Made by a program: the position numbers and the translations under genes. Positions 24,842 through 33,573 of a stretch of 64,000 nucleotides of DNA are shown in pieces. Each line of letters starts with the position of its first letter. Positions within the stretch are counted from its first letter, which is position 1. Below the pieces are notes generated by a model. The model had not been told where the DNA came from. It worked only from the letters and a program-made list of their open reading frames with translations, and ran no database searches. Source of the stretch: an uncultured Desulfovibrionaceae bacterium (GTDB lineage Bacteria; Desulfobacterota; Desulfovibrionia; Desulfovibrionales; Desulfovibrionaceae); contig CALUUT010000022.1 of assembly GCA_944324045.1 (NCBI GenBank), positions 39,866 through 103,865 on the forward strand, read 5' to 3'.

Positions 24842-25314
24842 GAACAACTCCCTATGTGTGACAGGTGAAGCCTGGAGCCCGGCCGGGCGTACGTGCCGAT
24901 ATGGCGCGGGCGTGTCCTTTGCTTATATGCGCCATGCCCGAAAAGAACGTTTGGTTTAGCGCGCATTTCGGGCACGTTCCTACACTCATAGGTATTGGCA
25001 ATGAATTTTGTCAAGTGCGCTTTGGGGAAAAGATCTGAGGCAGGCGGATATTTATACGCAGCGTGCGGGACGAGCTGTTGTTTTTTATAGGATCAGCATA
25101 AAGATTTTTCGGATGTAGCCTTGAATCGTTGCGCATACTGGACCTTTTTTCCGTGCCGGTTGCAAGTAATAAATATTTTTTGTTGGCTTTTTCCCGCGAT
25201 ATGCCGCATACTGTCCGCCGTCAAAGGTTGCGGCTTTAAAATCCCAATCCTTTTTTGTTTTTCGAGGCTATCTTTTGTCGGACATGCACCAAATGAGCTT
25301 TTTTGGAGTGTGCG
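24842..25314. other. Intergenic stretch between EF-G paralogue and fumarase genes
   Basis: This 473-base spacer must hold the divergent promoters of both neighbours. It is mixed in composition, with AT-rich patches near 25150-25200 and 25235-25265. I found no convincing gene, tRNA or terminator in it. Confidence 0.4.
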
Positions 25315-26151
25315 GTGAAAATTCTTTCAGCATCGGCCATTACAGACGCTGTTGCCGAGCTTTGCATACATGCCAATCGATTTTTGCCTAAGGACGTGCG
25401 CGAACGCATGGAGTCATGCGCGGCCGGCGAAACGAGCGCATGCGCAAGAGAGGTTTTCCGCCAGCTTAAGGAAAACTGGATTCTTGCCGCGGAAACAGGG
25501 TTGCCTTTGTGCCAGGACACCGGACTTGCCGTATTTTTTATTGATGTGGGCCAGGATGTGCATATCAAAGGGGATATGCGCGAAGCGGTCAATGAAGGGG
25601 TGCGTCGCGGATACGGCGCGGGTTTTTTGCGCAAGTCCGTATGCGAGCCCTTTACCCGGAAAAATACAGGCGACAATACGCCGGCGATTATTCACACGAC
25701 GCTGGTTCCAGGCGACACAGTGCGCATCCGTTATATGGCGAAAGGCGGCGGCAGCGAAAACATGTCGCGCGTGACCATGCTTGCGCCGGCCCAGGGTTGG
25801 GATGGAATTCGGGAGTTTGTCATTCGCCGCGTCGCGGAATCCGGCTCCAATCCTTGTCCGCCGGTTATTGTAGGTCTTGGCGTCGGCGGAAGTTTCGATT
25901 ATGCGCCGATTCTGGCGAAACAGGCTTTGTTCCGGCCTTTGGATGACATAAACCCCGATCCAGATCTGGCGGAGAAGGAAGAGGAGCTTCTTTGCGCGCT
26001 TAACAGGCTGCATATCGGGCCCATGGGCTTAGGCGGGGTCACAACCTGCCTTGCCGTAAAAATAGCCAAAGCCCCATGCCATATCGCCAGCTTGCCTCTT
26101 GCCGTAAATATTCAATGCCATTCCGCCCGGCATGAGGAGGTTGTGTTATAA
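25315..26151 (+). CDS. Class I fumarate hydratase, alpha subunit
   Basis: The 278-residue subunit corresponds to the N-terminal half of class I fumarases and to tartrate dehydratase TtdA. Cluster-ligand cysteines are visible in LPLCQDTG, NPCPPVIVG and GVTTCLAV, consistent with an oxygen-sensitive [4Fe-4S] site. Other conserved parts are NTGDNTPA, MAKGGGSENMS and LGVGGSFDYAP. It interconverts fumarate and malate together with the beta subunit. GTG at 25315 is chosen as start because GGAG lies 6 bases upstream. The stop overlaps the beta-subunit start by one base. Confidence 0.93.
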   Translation: MKILSASAITDAVAELCIHANRFLPKDVRERMESCAAGETSACAREVFRQLKENWILAAETGLPLCQDTGLAVFFIDVGQDVHIKGDMREAVNEGVRRGYGAGFLRKSVCEPFTRKNTGDNTPAIIHTTLVPGDTVRIRYMAKGGGSENMSRVTMLAPAQGWDGIREFVIRRVAESGSNPCPPVIVGLGVGGSFDYAPILAKQALFRPLDDINPDPDLAEKEEELLCALNRLHIGPMGLGGVTTCLAVKIAKAPCHIASLPLAVNIQCHSARHEEVVL

Positions 26152-26720
26152 TGGCTGTATGGAATTTGACGGCTCCGTTGCGGCAGGCCGATGTGGAGAA
26201 GCTGCAAAGCGGCGATATCGTATTTTTGTCCGGCACGATATATACAGCGCGGGATGCGGCGCACAAACGCCTGGATGCGCTTCTTGACGCGGGAGAGCCT
26301 TTGCCTTTTGAACCCAAAGGAGCGGTGATATATTATTCCGGGCCCACGCCGCCGCCGCCGGGATGCCCCATAGGATCGGCCGGCCCGACCACAAGCTATC
26401 GCATGGATGCCTATGCGCCGCGTTTATATCGTTTGGGCGTGAGGGGCACCATCGGCAAAGGACGACGTCATGCGGACGTTTTGGCTGCCATACGGGAAAC
26501 GGGCGGGGTCTATTTCGGCGCTACAGGCGGCGCCGGAGCCTTGCTGTCCCGGTGCATTCGAAAAGCCGAAGTGCTTGCGTTTGAAGATCTTGGGCCTGAA
26601 GCGATTCGCAAACTTTGGGTGGAAGCATTTCCTCTTCTGGTCATCAATGACGGTGGAGGCGGCGAATTGTACGCATGTCCGGATATCTCCGCGGCCCTTG
26701 CCGCGCAAGGAACTCTTTAG
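26151..26720 (+). CDS. Class I fumarate hydratase, beta subunit
   Basis: The 189-residue subunit matches the C-terminal half of class I fumarases (swivelling domain). Visible landmarks are AGDIVFLSGTIYTARDAAHKR-type start (here SGDIVFLSG), YYSGPTPPPPG, the strand SAGPTTSYRMD, the helix RGTIGKGRRH and the loop FGATGGAGALLS. Together with the alpha subunit it forms the fumarase used in the anaerobic C4 pathway. The ATG shares a base with the alpha stop. A tartrate-specific enzyme would look similar, but the malic enzyme next door favours fumarate/malate. Confidence 0.93.
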   Translation: MAVWNLTAPLRQADVEKLQSGDIVFLSGTIYTARDAAHKRLDALLDAGEPLPFEPKGAVIYYSGPTPPPPGCPIGSAGPTTSYRMDAYAPRLYRLGVRGTIGKGRRHADVLAAIRETGGVYFGATGGAGALLSRCIRKAEVLAFEDLGPEAIRKLWVEAFPLLVINDGGGGELYACPDISAALAAQGTL

Positions 26721-26824
26721 CCTGTTTTTTTGCGGATTCTGGTCAGCCGGTATGGCGCATTGCGCTTTTTATTTGCGTTTTCGCCGTTGATGATAAAGAA
26801 TATATCCCATAATGGAGAAAACAC

Positions 26825-28138
26825 ATGTCCCTTTATACGAAACAGGCTGCTTTGGATTATCATTCCAACGTGCGGCCCGGAAAGCTTGAAGTCCTGCCGA
26901 TAAAACCCTGCAGAGATCAGCGCGATCTTTGTCTTGCCTATACGCCGGGCGTCGCGGATGCGTGCCTTGCAATCAAGGAGGAGGCGGACGCTTCCTATGC
27001 CTACACCGGCCGCGGCAATCTTGTGGCTGTTATTTCAAACGGCACGGCCGTGCTTGGACTTGGCAACATCGGAGCGGCCGCATCCAAGCCGGTTATGGAA
27101 GGAAAAGCCGTTTTGTTCAAGACTTTTGCGGATGTGGATGTTTTTGATATTGAGCTGGCCGCATCCGACCCGGATCAGTTCTGCGATATCGTCAAGGCCA
27201 TGGAACCCACATTCGGCGGCATAAACCTTGAAGATATCAAGTCTCCTGAATGTTTTTATATTGAAGAGCGTCTGAAAAAGGAAATGAATATTCCGGTATT
27301 TCATGATGATCAGCATGGAACCGCCATTCTTTCCGCCGCCGGTCTCATGAATGGCCTGGAAATTTCGGGCAGAAAAATTGAAGATGTCCGCATTGTAATT
27401 CTGGGAGCCGGGGCTGCGGCCATTGCATCGGCGAGACTGTATCGGAGTATGGGCGTTGCGCCGGATCATATCGCCATGTTCGATTCAAAAGGCCACATCA
27501 ATCTGAGCCGTACGGATTTGACGAAAGAAAAAAAGGAGTTTGCCGCGCGTCGGGAGTTTGCCTCTTTGGGAGAAGCCCTGAAAGGCGCCGACATGTTTCT
27601 TGGCTGTTCAGCGCCCAATACCGTGACCCAGGACATGGTAAAGGGTATGGCCAAAACGCCTGTTATTTTTGCATGCGCCAATCCTGTTTCCGAAATAAGC
27701 TATACGGCCGTCAAGGAAGTTCGGCCTGATGCCATTATGGGAACAGGGCGTTCGGATACCCCGAATCAGGTGAACAATGTTTTGGGCTTCCCTTTTATTT
27801 TCCGTGGAGCCCTTGACGTCCAGGCTCGAACAATTAACGACGCTATGAAACTTGCGGCGGCCCGAGCTATTGCAAACCTTGCCAAGGAACCGGTTCCCGA
27901 CTATGTGACGGAAGCCTATGGCGGGAAAAAGCTTGAATACGGTCCGGAATACATTCTTCCAAAAGCCCTGGACCGGCGACTGATTGAATGGGTGTCGTCT
28001 GCGGTTGCTGATGCGGCTATTGCCACAGGAGTCGCCCGCCGGAAAATTCAGCTTTCCACATATCCAGGGGCGTTGAAAGCGCGCATTGAGGCGTCTCAGG
28101 CCAGAACCGAGCTGCTTTTAAAAAGCTACGGCTGGTAA
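26825..28138 (+). CDS. NAD(P)-dependent malic enzyme (decarboxylating)
   Basis: The 437-residue enzyme is of the short bacterial type without the phosphotransacetylase-like tail of MaeB. Conserved parts: YTPGVADAC, the catalytic Tyr region [11 protein letters not shown], the metal-binding [10 protein letters not shown], the nucleotide fold [11 protein letters not shown], and [10 protein letters not shown]. It converts malate to pyruvate and CO2, or the reverse. It lies 104 bases after the fumarase genes, so fumarate can be channelled through malate to pyruvate by one locus. No NAD versus NADP preference is claimed. Confidence 0.93.
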   Translation: MSLYTKQAALDYHSNVRPGKLEVLPIKPCRDQRDLCLAYTPGVADACLAIKEEADASYAYTGRGNLVAVISNGTAVLGLGNIGAAASKPVMEGKAVLFKTFADVDVFDIELAASDPDQFCDIVKAMEPTFGGINLEDIKSPECFYIEERLKKEMNIPVFHDDQHGTAILSAAGLMNGLEISGRKIEDVRIVILGAGAAAIASARLYRSMGVAPDHIAMFDSKGHINLSRTDLTKEKKEFAARREFASLGEALKGADMFLGCSAPNTVTQDMVKGMAKTPVIFACANPVSEISYTAVKEVRPDAIMGTGRSDTPNQVNNVLGFPFIFRGALDVQARTINDAMKLAAARAIANLAKEPVPDYVTEAYGGKKLEYGPEYILPKALDRRLIEWVSSAVADAAIATGVARRKIQLSTYPGALKARIEASQARTELLLKSYGW

Positions 28139-28172
28139 GCTCCGCTGCTGATTTTTATACAGGCGAATAAGG

Positions 28173-28210
28173 CGCCGGACAGGAGATTTTTCTTCTGTCC
28201 GGCGTTTTTT
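28173..28210 (+). terminator. Intrinsic terminator of the malic enzyme gene
   Basis: CGCCGGACAG (28173-28182) and CTGTCCGGCG (28195-28204) form a perfect 10-base-pair stem with a 12-base loop, followed by six T residues. Confidence 0.9.
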
Positions 28211-28300
28211 ATATGCGTATAAAATTATTTATATATTTATTGCCGAGTAATATATTTACTTGTATTTTATTTGCGTATATTTTGGAATGGATCATGATGA

Positions 28301-28314
28301 TCACAATCATGTGA
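28301..28314. promoter_or_regulatory. Inverted repeat TCACA-N4-TGTGA upstream of the glutaredoxin-like gene
   Basis: The perfect palindrome TCACA-ATCA-TGTGA lies about 70 bases ahead of the promoter in a very AT-rich spacer. The half-sites look like Crp-type half-sites but the spacing is 4 rather than 6. It could be an operator for a Crp/Fnr-family factor. Confidence 0.35.
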
Positions 28315-28381
28315 CATGATAATATAATATAATTATTGCAATATATTATGATGCAAATACCTGCAAAAAGCGTCTTGAATT

Positions 28382-28430
28382 TTGATGTTTTTTCTAGACT
28401 AAACTGTATAATTATTCTATATAGTATAAT
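28382..28430 (+). promoter_or_regulatory. Promoter region of the glutaredoxin/FTR-like operon
   Basis: TTGATG (28382-28387) and a perfect TATAAT (28407-28412) with a 19-base spacer form one candidate; a second TATAAT stands at 28425-28430. Both lie in a spacer (28211-28457) that is much richer in A and T than the rest of the window. Confidence 0.45.
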
Positions 28431-28457
28431 AAATATATTGAAAGGGGGAGGGGTTCC

Positions 28458-28715
28458 ATGAACCATAAGGTTGAACTGTATACGCTTTCAACATGTATCC
28501 ATTGCCGAAAAATGAAAGAGTTTTTGTCTGGTCGCGATGTTTTGTTTTCATTTGTCGACGTGGATATGTTGTCCGATGCCGAGCGCCAGAGGACATTGGC
28601 CGAAATTCAGAAGCATGACCGTAATCTGGCGTTTCCACTTCTTGTGATTGATGAAGGGAAGAGGACTGTGGTCGGTTTTGATCCGGATGCGGCAGCGGCG
28701 GCGCTTGATTTATGA
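28458..28715 (+). CDS. Glutaredoxin-like protein with CIHC motif
   Basis: The 85-residue protein has a thioredoxin fold of glutaredoxin size: strand VELYTLSTC, active site C13-I-H-C16, a helix, strand FVDVDM, and the cis-proline strand FPLLVID, then GFDPDA. The CxxC can exchange disulfides with proteins. A strong ribosome-binding site (GGGGGAGGGG) precedes the ATG. It overlaps the next gene by 4 bases, and that gene encodes an FTR-like Fe-S protein, so the pair probably makes an electron chain from ferredoxin through the FTR-like protein to this disulfide carrier. Confidence 0.88.
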   Translation: MNHKVELYTLSTCIHCRKMKEFLSGRDVLFSFVDVDMLSDAERQRTLAEIQKHDRNLAFPLLVIDEGKRTVVGFDPDAAAAALDL

Positions 28716-29056
28716 ATACAAAAATGACGGCGGAAAAACTCTACGCGATATTGTCCTTGGCTCAGAATGCACGCGGATATTACTTTAATAATGACAGGCG
28801 GCAAACGATGCTTTTACTGAACAGTCTACTCGTGAATCATGAGCGGTATGGGTATATGTCGTGTCCCTGCAGGCTTGCCACAGGAAGAAGAGAGCGGGAC
28901 AGGGATATTATATGTCCTTGTGTTTACAGAGAAGCTGATGTGGGAGAATTCGGCACCTGTTTTTGCGGACTCTATGTGGCGGAAAAATCCAAGGAGAAGT
29001 TCGTTTCAGTCAATGTTCCAGAGCGCCGGCGGATTGATGTGAAGGCCTTTGAGTGA
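28712..29056 (+). CDS. Ferredoxin:thioredoxin reductase catalytic-chain-like Fe-S protein
   Basis: The 114-residue protein has the three CxC pairs of the FTR catalytic chain: C51-P-C53, C68-P-C70 and C83-F-C85, spaced by 14 and 12 residues. In known FTRs these cysteines hold a [4Fe-4S] cluster beside an active disulfide that reduces thioredoxin with electrons from ferredoxin. The last pair is usually CHC; here the His is Phe. No variable-chain (FtrA) gene is adjacent, as expected outside oxygenic phototrophs. The start overlaps the glutaredoxin-like gene by 4 bases, so both are made together. Confidence 0.85.
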   Translation: MNTKMTAEKLYAILSLAQNARGYYFNNDRRQTMLLLNSLLVNHERYGYMSCPCRLATGRRERDRDIICPCVYREADVGEFGTCFCGLYVAEKSKEKFVSVNVPERRRIDVKAFE

Positions 29057-29121
29057 TGGAAAATGCAGGGCGCCTGTATTTTGGGGGAGACATGAAAAAT
29101 GCCTTGGGTGTAGCAGACATG

Positions 29122-29169
29122 CCCCGGAATATCTGAAATATTCAGGTATTCCGGGGATATAACTTTTTT
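29122..29169 (+). terminator. Long hairpin terminator after the FTR-like gene
   Basis: CCCCGGAATA (29122-29131) pairs with TATTCCGGGG (29147-29156), continued inward by a T-G pair and CTGAA/TTCAG around a 3-base loop. Six T residues begin 7 bases after the stem. Confidence 0.72.
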
Positions 29170-29204
29170 ATGTGCGATGTTCCTGATATTCGAAAAAGAG
29201 ACCT

Positions 29205-29996
29205 CTATGTCATGTTGAAAAGGGCGTTTGCATTGGAAACGAGGTCCCAAAGTTCCTGCTCCGAAAGTCCGGCGATGGCGCGCAGTTCTTTGACGGTGTC
29301 GCCGGCGCGGCAAAAAGGCCAGTCGCTTCCAAAAAGAATATTTTCCCTTGGGTATTCTTTGAACATGCGTTGTACAATGTTTTTGGGCATATAGGGCAGG
29401 GAAAAGGCCGTATCAAGATACACGTTTTTTCCGTGCAACACATCAAGCGCCTCTTCCCATACGTTGTGTCCGCCCATATGCGCAGCGACGAAGCGCACGG
29501 AAGGGAAATCGCGTGCAAGCCTGGCAAGTTGCGCGGGCGTGGCGCAGCATCCCCTGAAAAGATGGCAGCGTCCCATGTGGATGGTGCAGACAAAGTCGCT
29601 GCCCATGGCTTCCAGAATAGGAAGAAAACGCGGATCATCGATATGTTCGTTTTGGAATTCCGGATGCAGCTTGATGCCTTTTATGCCGTTTGCGCGCAAT
29701 TGCTCAAGGTGTTTTTCCCAATCCGGGTCAGCCGGATGCACCGCGCCGAACGGTATGAGCCAGGGCTCCGCTTCCTTAAGCATGATGGTAAAACTGTTGA
29801 CGCTTTCCACCTGCCAGGGCGACAGGGCCGCATTCAAAATGACCGCATGGGTGAAGCCGTCGGCATGAAGATGCGTTTCCAGCATGTCCAATGACCCGTC
29901 GCCGGCCGGGCTTCGGTTAAAAATCTTATCATATTCGGTAAACAGGCGTTGCGCGGTTTTGGGATGAAATATGTGGGTATGGGTGTCGATGCGCAT
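29205..29996 (-). CDS. TIM-barrel metal-dependent hydrolase (amidohydrolase family)
   Basis: The 263-residue enzyme has the amidohydrolase-2 pattern: metal-binding HTH near the start (DTHTHIFHP), GIKLHPEFQ in the middle, a metal His in CTIHMG, then AAHMGGHNVWEEAL, the DTAFSL strand and the catalytic Asp in LFGSDWPF. Members include decarboxylases and hydrolases of aromatic or cyclic acids; the substrate here is unknown. The gene is the second of a two-gene unit, starting 3 bases after the thioesterase stop. Confidence 0.85.
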   Translation of the reverse strand: MRIDTHTHIFHPKTAQRLFTEYDKIFNRSPAGDGSLDMLETHLHADGFTHAVILNAALSPWQVESVNSFTIMLKEAEPWLIPFGAVHPADPDWEKHLEQLRANGIKGIKLHPEFQNEHIDDPRFLPILEAMGSDFVCTIHMGRCHLFRGCCATPAQLARLARDFPSVRFVAAHMGGHNVWEEALDVLHGKNVYLDTAFSLPYMPKNIVQRMFKEYPRENILFGSDWPFCRAGDTVKELRAIAGLSEQELWDLVSNANALFNMT

Positions 29997-29999
29997 GGA

Positions 30000-30428
30000 C
30001 TATTCCTGTTTTTTTTCAAAAAGGCCCTGGACCCAGGACGGCAATCGGACAGGTTTGCCGTTCGCGACGTCAACGCAGGCATGAAGAGTCATGCCTTCAG
30101 CCAAAAGAGCTTCTTTGCGTTCATCATAAATTTCATAAACAAAGGTCATGGAAGCCCGGCCCCATTCCTGCAAACCCGTCCGGATATAGATACGTTCATC
30201 GTAGCGCGCGGGGCGGCGATAGCGGCATTGCGCTTCTCGAACCGGAAGCGCGATGCCTTTTTCTTCCATAAGGCCATAGCTCATTCCGCCCAATTCCCGG
30301 ATGAATTCACTGCGGCCGCGTTCGAAATAGTGCAGATATTCCGCGTAATACACTACTCCCATGGCATCAGTTTCGCCATATGAAACCCGGTGCGCAAGCC
30401 ATATCTCCAATGCTGGAAAATTTTTCAT
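30000..30428 (-). CDS. Acyl-CoA thioesterase (YbgC/4-hydroxybenzoyl-CoA type)
   Basis: The 142-residue protein is a single hot-dog domain. The active-site segment is YGETDAMGVVYYAEYLHYFERGRSEF-like (split here as ETDAMGVVYYAEY with the catalytic Asp), followed by CRYRRPARYDE and a final strand ALLAEGMTLHACVD. It cleaves short acyl-CoA or acyl-carrier thioesters; YbgC proteins are linked to Tol-Pal in other bacteria, and no tol gene is here. The ATG at 30428 follows AGGA; an upstream frame extension lacks similarity. It is the first gene of the unit with the TIM-barrel hydrolase. Confidence 0.87.
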   Translation of the reverse strand: MKNFPALEIWLAHRVSYGETDAMGVVYYAEYLHYFERGRSEFIRELGGMSYGLMEEKGIALPVREAQCRYRRPARYDERIYIRTGLQEWGRASMTFVYEIYDERKEALLAEGMTLHACVDVANGKPVRLPSWVQGLFEKKQE

Positions 30429-30751
30429 AAAAAATCCTGTGTGTTGTGCCGGCCTCTGAAGCCGGCATTGAAAAAGATGATCAAAACGCCGGAAACATGC
30501 GGGCATGCGGCAGCGTTCTTTCTTTAAAGGCCGGACCAGTATGTCAACAACGTCATGGCGGATATCCCATGCAGGTCTATCTGGACAAGAAAAGCAGTTC
30601 TGTATTGACCTGAAGGGAAAGAATCGTCAGGGTATGTCGCGACTTACGGGAGAAGACGTATCCCGGGCGGAATCGTTCCTGACGGCGGAACAGGGGATAT
30701 GTTTACTATGCCGCGTCCTGTTCGGCAACAAGATATGTGCAGGGGGCTTTT
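30429..30751. other. Divergent spacer between thioesterase and mltA
   Basis: This 323-base spacer separates two divergent genes and should hold both promoters. A plus-strand frame opens at 30505 but overlaps mltA and has no family resemblance. I see no RNA gene or repeat. Confidence 0.35.
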
Positions 30752-31945
30752 ATGGGTATGCTGCAAAAAATGCGGAATGTTGTTTTTTCATGGTGTCTTT
30801 GGGGAAGCGTCATGGTTTTTCTGGCTTCGTGTCAGCATGTGAACACCAACCGCGAAGACGGACTTCATGCCCTGACGGAATCTCAGTTGTCTTTGGCTGA
30901 ATATTCCGGATGGAAACCGCTTGACGAAACAGAAGCCGAAGCGCTCGCAAAACGCTTGTCGCCCAAAGCTCAGGGGCTTGCGTCCTGGAAAGATCTTGAC
31001 AGGGCTGTGCGGGGCAGTCTCGAATATGCGTCGAAATTCGCTCCGGAAGCGATTGCCGTGGAAGATCCGACGCTTATTCTGACCTGGGGGAATGTGCGCG
31101 ACGCTCTGGAAAGGCTGCTTGGGCTTTTGCCTTTCCTGGACAACAACCCGCTTTTGCTTGCGCAGGAATTTTATTGGTACAGGCTTGGCCCTGACCCGGC
31201 TTTTACCGGATATTATGAGCCTCAGATTGAGGCCTCATGGATTCAGACCGAGCAGTATTCCCATCCATTGTATGCGCTTCCCAAAGACGTTAAACGCGGC
31301 GTTCCCTATTATGACCGTCGCGCCATAGACATAGATGGAGCACTGCAGGGCCGCGGCCTGGAGCTTGCCTGGATCAAAGATCCCGTGGATGCTTTTTTTC
31401 TTCAGGTTCAGGGCTCAGGGCGTTTGCATTTTACGGACGGTTCGGTCAAGCACGTTCTGTATAACGGAAAAAACAACAGGGCCTATGTTTCCCTCGGTCG
31501 GGCGATGAAAGAGCGCGGCTTGCTTGAGCCGGACAATGTAAGCATGCGATCGATTCGTGAATACCTTGCGGCTCATCCGGAAGAACGCGACGAGCTTTTA
31601 TGTTTAAATCCGTCGTATGTGTTTTTTCGTTTGAGCGATGCCGGACCATACGGCGCAATGCAAAAGGCCCTGACGCCGTTTGTGAGTCTTGCAGTGGACC
31701 GCAAGGTGCTGGCATTGGGCAGCGTCCTTGTTTATGCGCTTCCGTATCCAGGAGAGGTCGGAAACGACAAACGCACGCTGCAGGGGGGAAACGGCGTTTT
31801 GTTTGGAGTGGGCGTGGCCCAGGATACAGGAGGAGCCATTAAAGGGAAGAGAGTGGATTTTTTTGCAGGAGCCGGGCCTGAAGCCGAATATCTTTCCGGG
31901 CACCTGGATTCGCCGGGAGCCGTATTTTTGCTGCAGAAAAAGTGA
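30752..31945 (+). CDS. mltA: Membrane-bound lytic murein transglycosylase A (MltA), lipoprotein
   Basis: The 397-residue protein begins with a lipoprotein signal peptide ending in the lipobox LASC (C27), so it is anchored in the outer or inner membrane facing the periplasm. The MltA domain follows: FTGYYEPQIEASW, DRRAIDIDGAL, the catalytic region FFLQVQGSGRL, and the C-terminal 3D domain with the Asp-rich VAQDTGGAIKGKRVDFF. It cuts peptidoglycan glycan strands with formation of 1,6-anhydro ends. The ATG at 30752 is chosen for the AGGGGG just upstream; an in-frame GTG at 30737 is less likely. Confidence 0.92.
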   Translation: MGMLQKMRNVVFSWCLWGSVMVFLASCQHVNTNREDGLHALTESQLSLAEYSGWKPLDETEAEALAKRLSPKAQGLASWKDLDRAVRGSLEYASKFAPEAIAVEDPTLILTWGNVRDALERLLGLLPFLDNNPLLLAQEFYWYRLGPDPAFTGYYEPQIEASWIQTEQYSHPLYALPKDVKRGVPYYDRRAIDIDGALQGRGLELAWIKDPVDAFFLQVQGSGRLHFTDGSVKHVLYNGKNNRAYVSLGRAMKERGLLEPDNVSMRSIREYLAAHPEERDELLCLNPSYVFFRLSDAGPYGAMQKALTPFVSLAVDRKVLALGSVLVYALPYPGEVGNDKRTLQGGNGVLFGVGVAQDTGGAIKGKRVDFFAGAGPEAEYLSGHLDSPGAVFLLQKK

Positions 31946-31997
31946 AAGCGGCTGATGTCCGATTTTTAAATCGTGCGGATGCGCAGAATTTGAAGCA

Positions 31998-32029
31998 AAC
32001 CGTCCCCGGCGAATGCGCCGGGGACGGTT
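31998..32029. terminator. Strong hairpin between convergent mltA and homoserine dehydrogenase genes
   Basis: AACCGTCCCCGGCG (31998-32011) and CGCCGGGGACGGTT (32016-32029) pair over 14 bases around AATG. Neither side has a good T-run, but the location 52 bases after mltA and 26 bases after the convergent gene suggests a shared transcription end or mRNA 3' protection. Confidence 0.6.
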
Positions 32030-32055
32030 CAGAAAGCGACTTGGCGTCTTTGTGT

Positions 32056-33402
32056 TTACAGAACGCGATAGTATACGGGCTTTGACAAAAGCAGCCCCTT
32101 TTCATCCATGCGGGCAATGGCCGCGCGCATGGAGCTTGTTTTGGCCTGATGGGTCATAAAGACGATTGGAAGGGATTTTGCCGGGACGTCGGTTTTTTGA
32201 ATGGCCTGGGCCACGCTGATATCAAATTCCGCCATGGCGCCGGCAAGGTCTCTGAGCACTCCAGGCGTGTCCGGAACCATGCAGCGCAGATAATACCGGC
32301 TTACCGCTTCTTCTGGCGGCAGGATGTTCGCTTCGGGCAGTTCGCGGCATGAAAAGCCGGTATTGTCCGGCAAAAAGCCGCGAGCTATGGCCATGATATC
32401 GGAAAGAACGGCGCTGCCGGTGGGCAGATCGCCCGCTCCAAGTCCATGTAAAAAGATGGGCCCTGACACGTTGCCGTCCGCGCGCACAGCGTTATAAGCG
32501 CCGCCGACGCGCGCGATAAGAAGCGTATGGTGCACCAGCGTGGGAAAGACTCCGGCTTCAAGACGCCCGTCAACATTGCGCGCCTGCCCCAGAAGTTTGA
32601 TGCGGTAGCCGAATTCCCGCGCAAACTGGATATCCATTTGTTCCACTTCGGCAATGCCATGCACAGGAAGTTTTTTGAACGGGTAGTTGAGGCCGAAAGC
32701 AAGGCGAATAAGAAGCGAAAGCTTGTGGGCCGCGTCGATGCCCTCTATGTCAAGGGTTGGGTCCGCTTCGGCATATCCAAGGGTTTGCGCTTCGCGTAAG
32801 GCTTCGCCAAAGGGCAGTCCTTTGCTGCTCATTTCCGAAAGAATGTAGTTTGACGTGCCGTTCAGGATGCCGACAAGCTCCTTGATGCGGTTTCCGGCAA
32901 GCGCCTGCTTGAAGGTTCCCACAACAGGAATGGCGCCGCACACGCTTGCTTCATAGCCAAGTATCCTGTTGTTTGCGGCGGCTTCCGCAAAAAGAGGCTC
33001 GCCTTCTTCGGCAAGAAGGGCCTTATTGGCGGTCACTACGTGTTTTCCGGCTTTTAAGGCGTGGATGATCAGTTCCTTTGGGGCGTTGATTCCGCCCATG
33101 AGTTCCACGACGACATCAATTTCCGGGTCCGAATACAAAGCCTCAAGCGAGGTCGCAATGGTCGCCTCTGCCGGGAAGGGAACGCGCCGCGCCTTGTCGG
33201 GATTGCGTACGACAATGGTCTTGATCGCAATGTCGCGGCCGGTTCGCTGTATGATGAATTCACGGTTTGCGCGTATGGCTTCGCACAAGCCTCCGCCGAC
33301 CGTGCCGAAACCGGCGATACCGATGACGAGGGGTTTTTGATGACGCGCGGGGCGTTCGGAAGCGTCGGGCCGTTTTTTATCGTGTAATTGAGCTTGTGAC
33401 AC
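32056..33402 (-). CDS. hom: Homoserine dehydrogenase
   Basis: Hom reduces aspartate semialdehyde to homoserine in threonine/methionine synthesis. The NAD(P) fold has GIAGFGTVGGG, followed by VVVELMGG, HVVTANKALLA, the catalytic region GAIPVVGTFKQAL with LNGTSNYILS, and YAEADPTLDIEGIDAAHKL with the substrate Lys. A C-terminal ACT domain (about residues 365-445) should give feedback control by an amino acid. GTG at 33402 is preferred since AGGA stands 9 bases ahead; an ATG at 33462 would add 20 residues but has no ribosome-binding site. Length 448 with the GTG start is normal for the ACT-containing type. Confidence 0.93.
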   Translation of the reverse strand: MSQAQLHDKKRPDASERPARHQKPLVIGIAGFGTVGGGLCEAIRANREFIIQRTGRDIAIKTIVVRNPDKARRVPFPAEATIATSLEALYSDPEIDVVVELMGGINAPKELIIHALKAGKHVVTANKALLAEEGEPLFAEAAANNRILGYEASVCGAIPVVGTFKQALAGNRIKELVGILNGTSNYILSEMSSKGLPFGEALREAQTLGYAEADPTLDIEGIDAAHKLSLLIRLAFGLNYPFKKLPVHGIAEVEQMDIQFAREFGYRIKLLGQARNVDGRLEAGVFPTLVHHTLLIARVGGAYNAVRADGNVSGPIFLHGLGAGDLPTGSAVLSDIMAIARGFLPDNTGFSCRELPEANILPPEEAVSRYYLRCMVPDTPGVLRDLAGAMAEFDISVAQAIQKTDVPAKSLPIVFMTHQAKTSSMRAAIARMDEKGLLLSKPVYYRVL

Positions 33403-33573
33403 TGGCGTTTTCCTGAAAATACGTGCAATCACGGTGGGAGGGTTGAAAAAGGAGGGCCTCATTAAGGTTTTGCAAACTTTTCATAATGATCATATATACG
33501 GAACGACGCATCTGTAAAGCGTCTTCCGGAACGAATTTCACGACAGCCGGCGTGTTTCCGGCAAGGATTTTCC

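Noticed and set aside
30505..30900. 131-codon plus frame overlapping the mltA start
   Set aside because: It overlaps the lipoprotein signal of mltA in another frame and has no family resemblance.
32056..33462. Homoserine dehydrogenase start at the ATG 33462
   Set aside because: No ribosome-binding site precedes it and the added 20 residues look unstructured; GTG at 33402 has AGGA at proper distance. Still possible.
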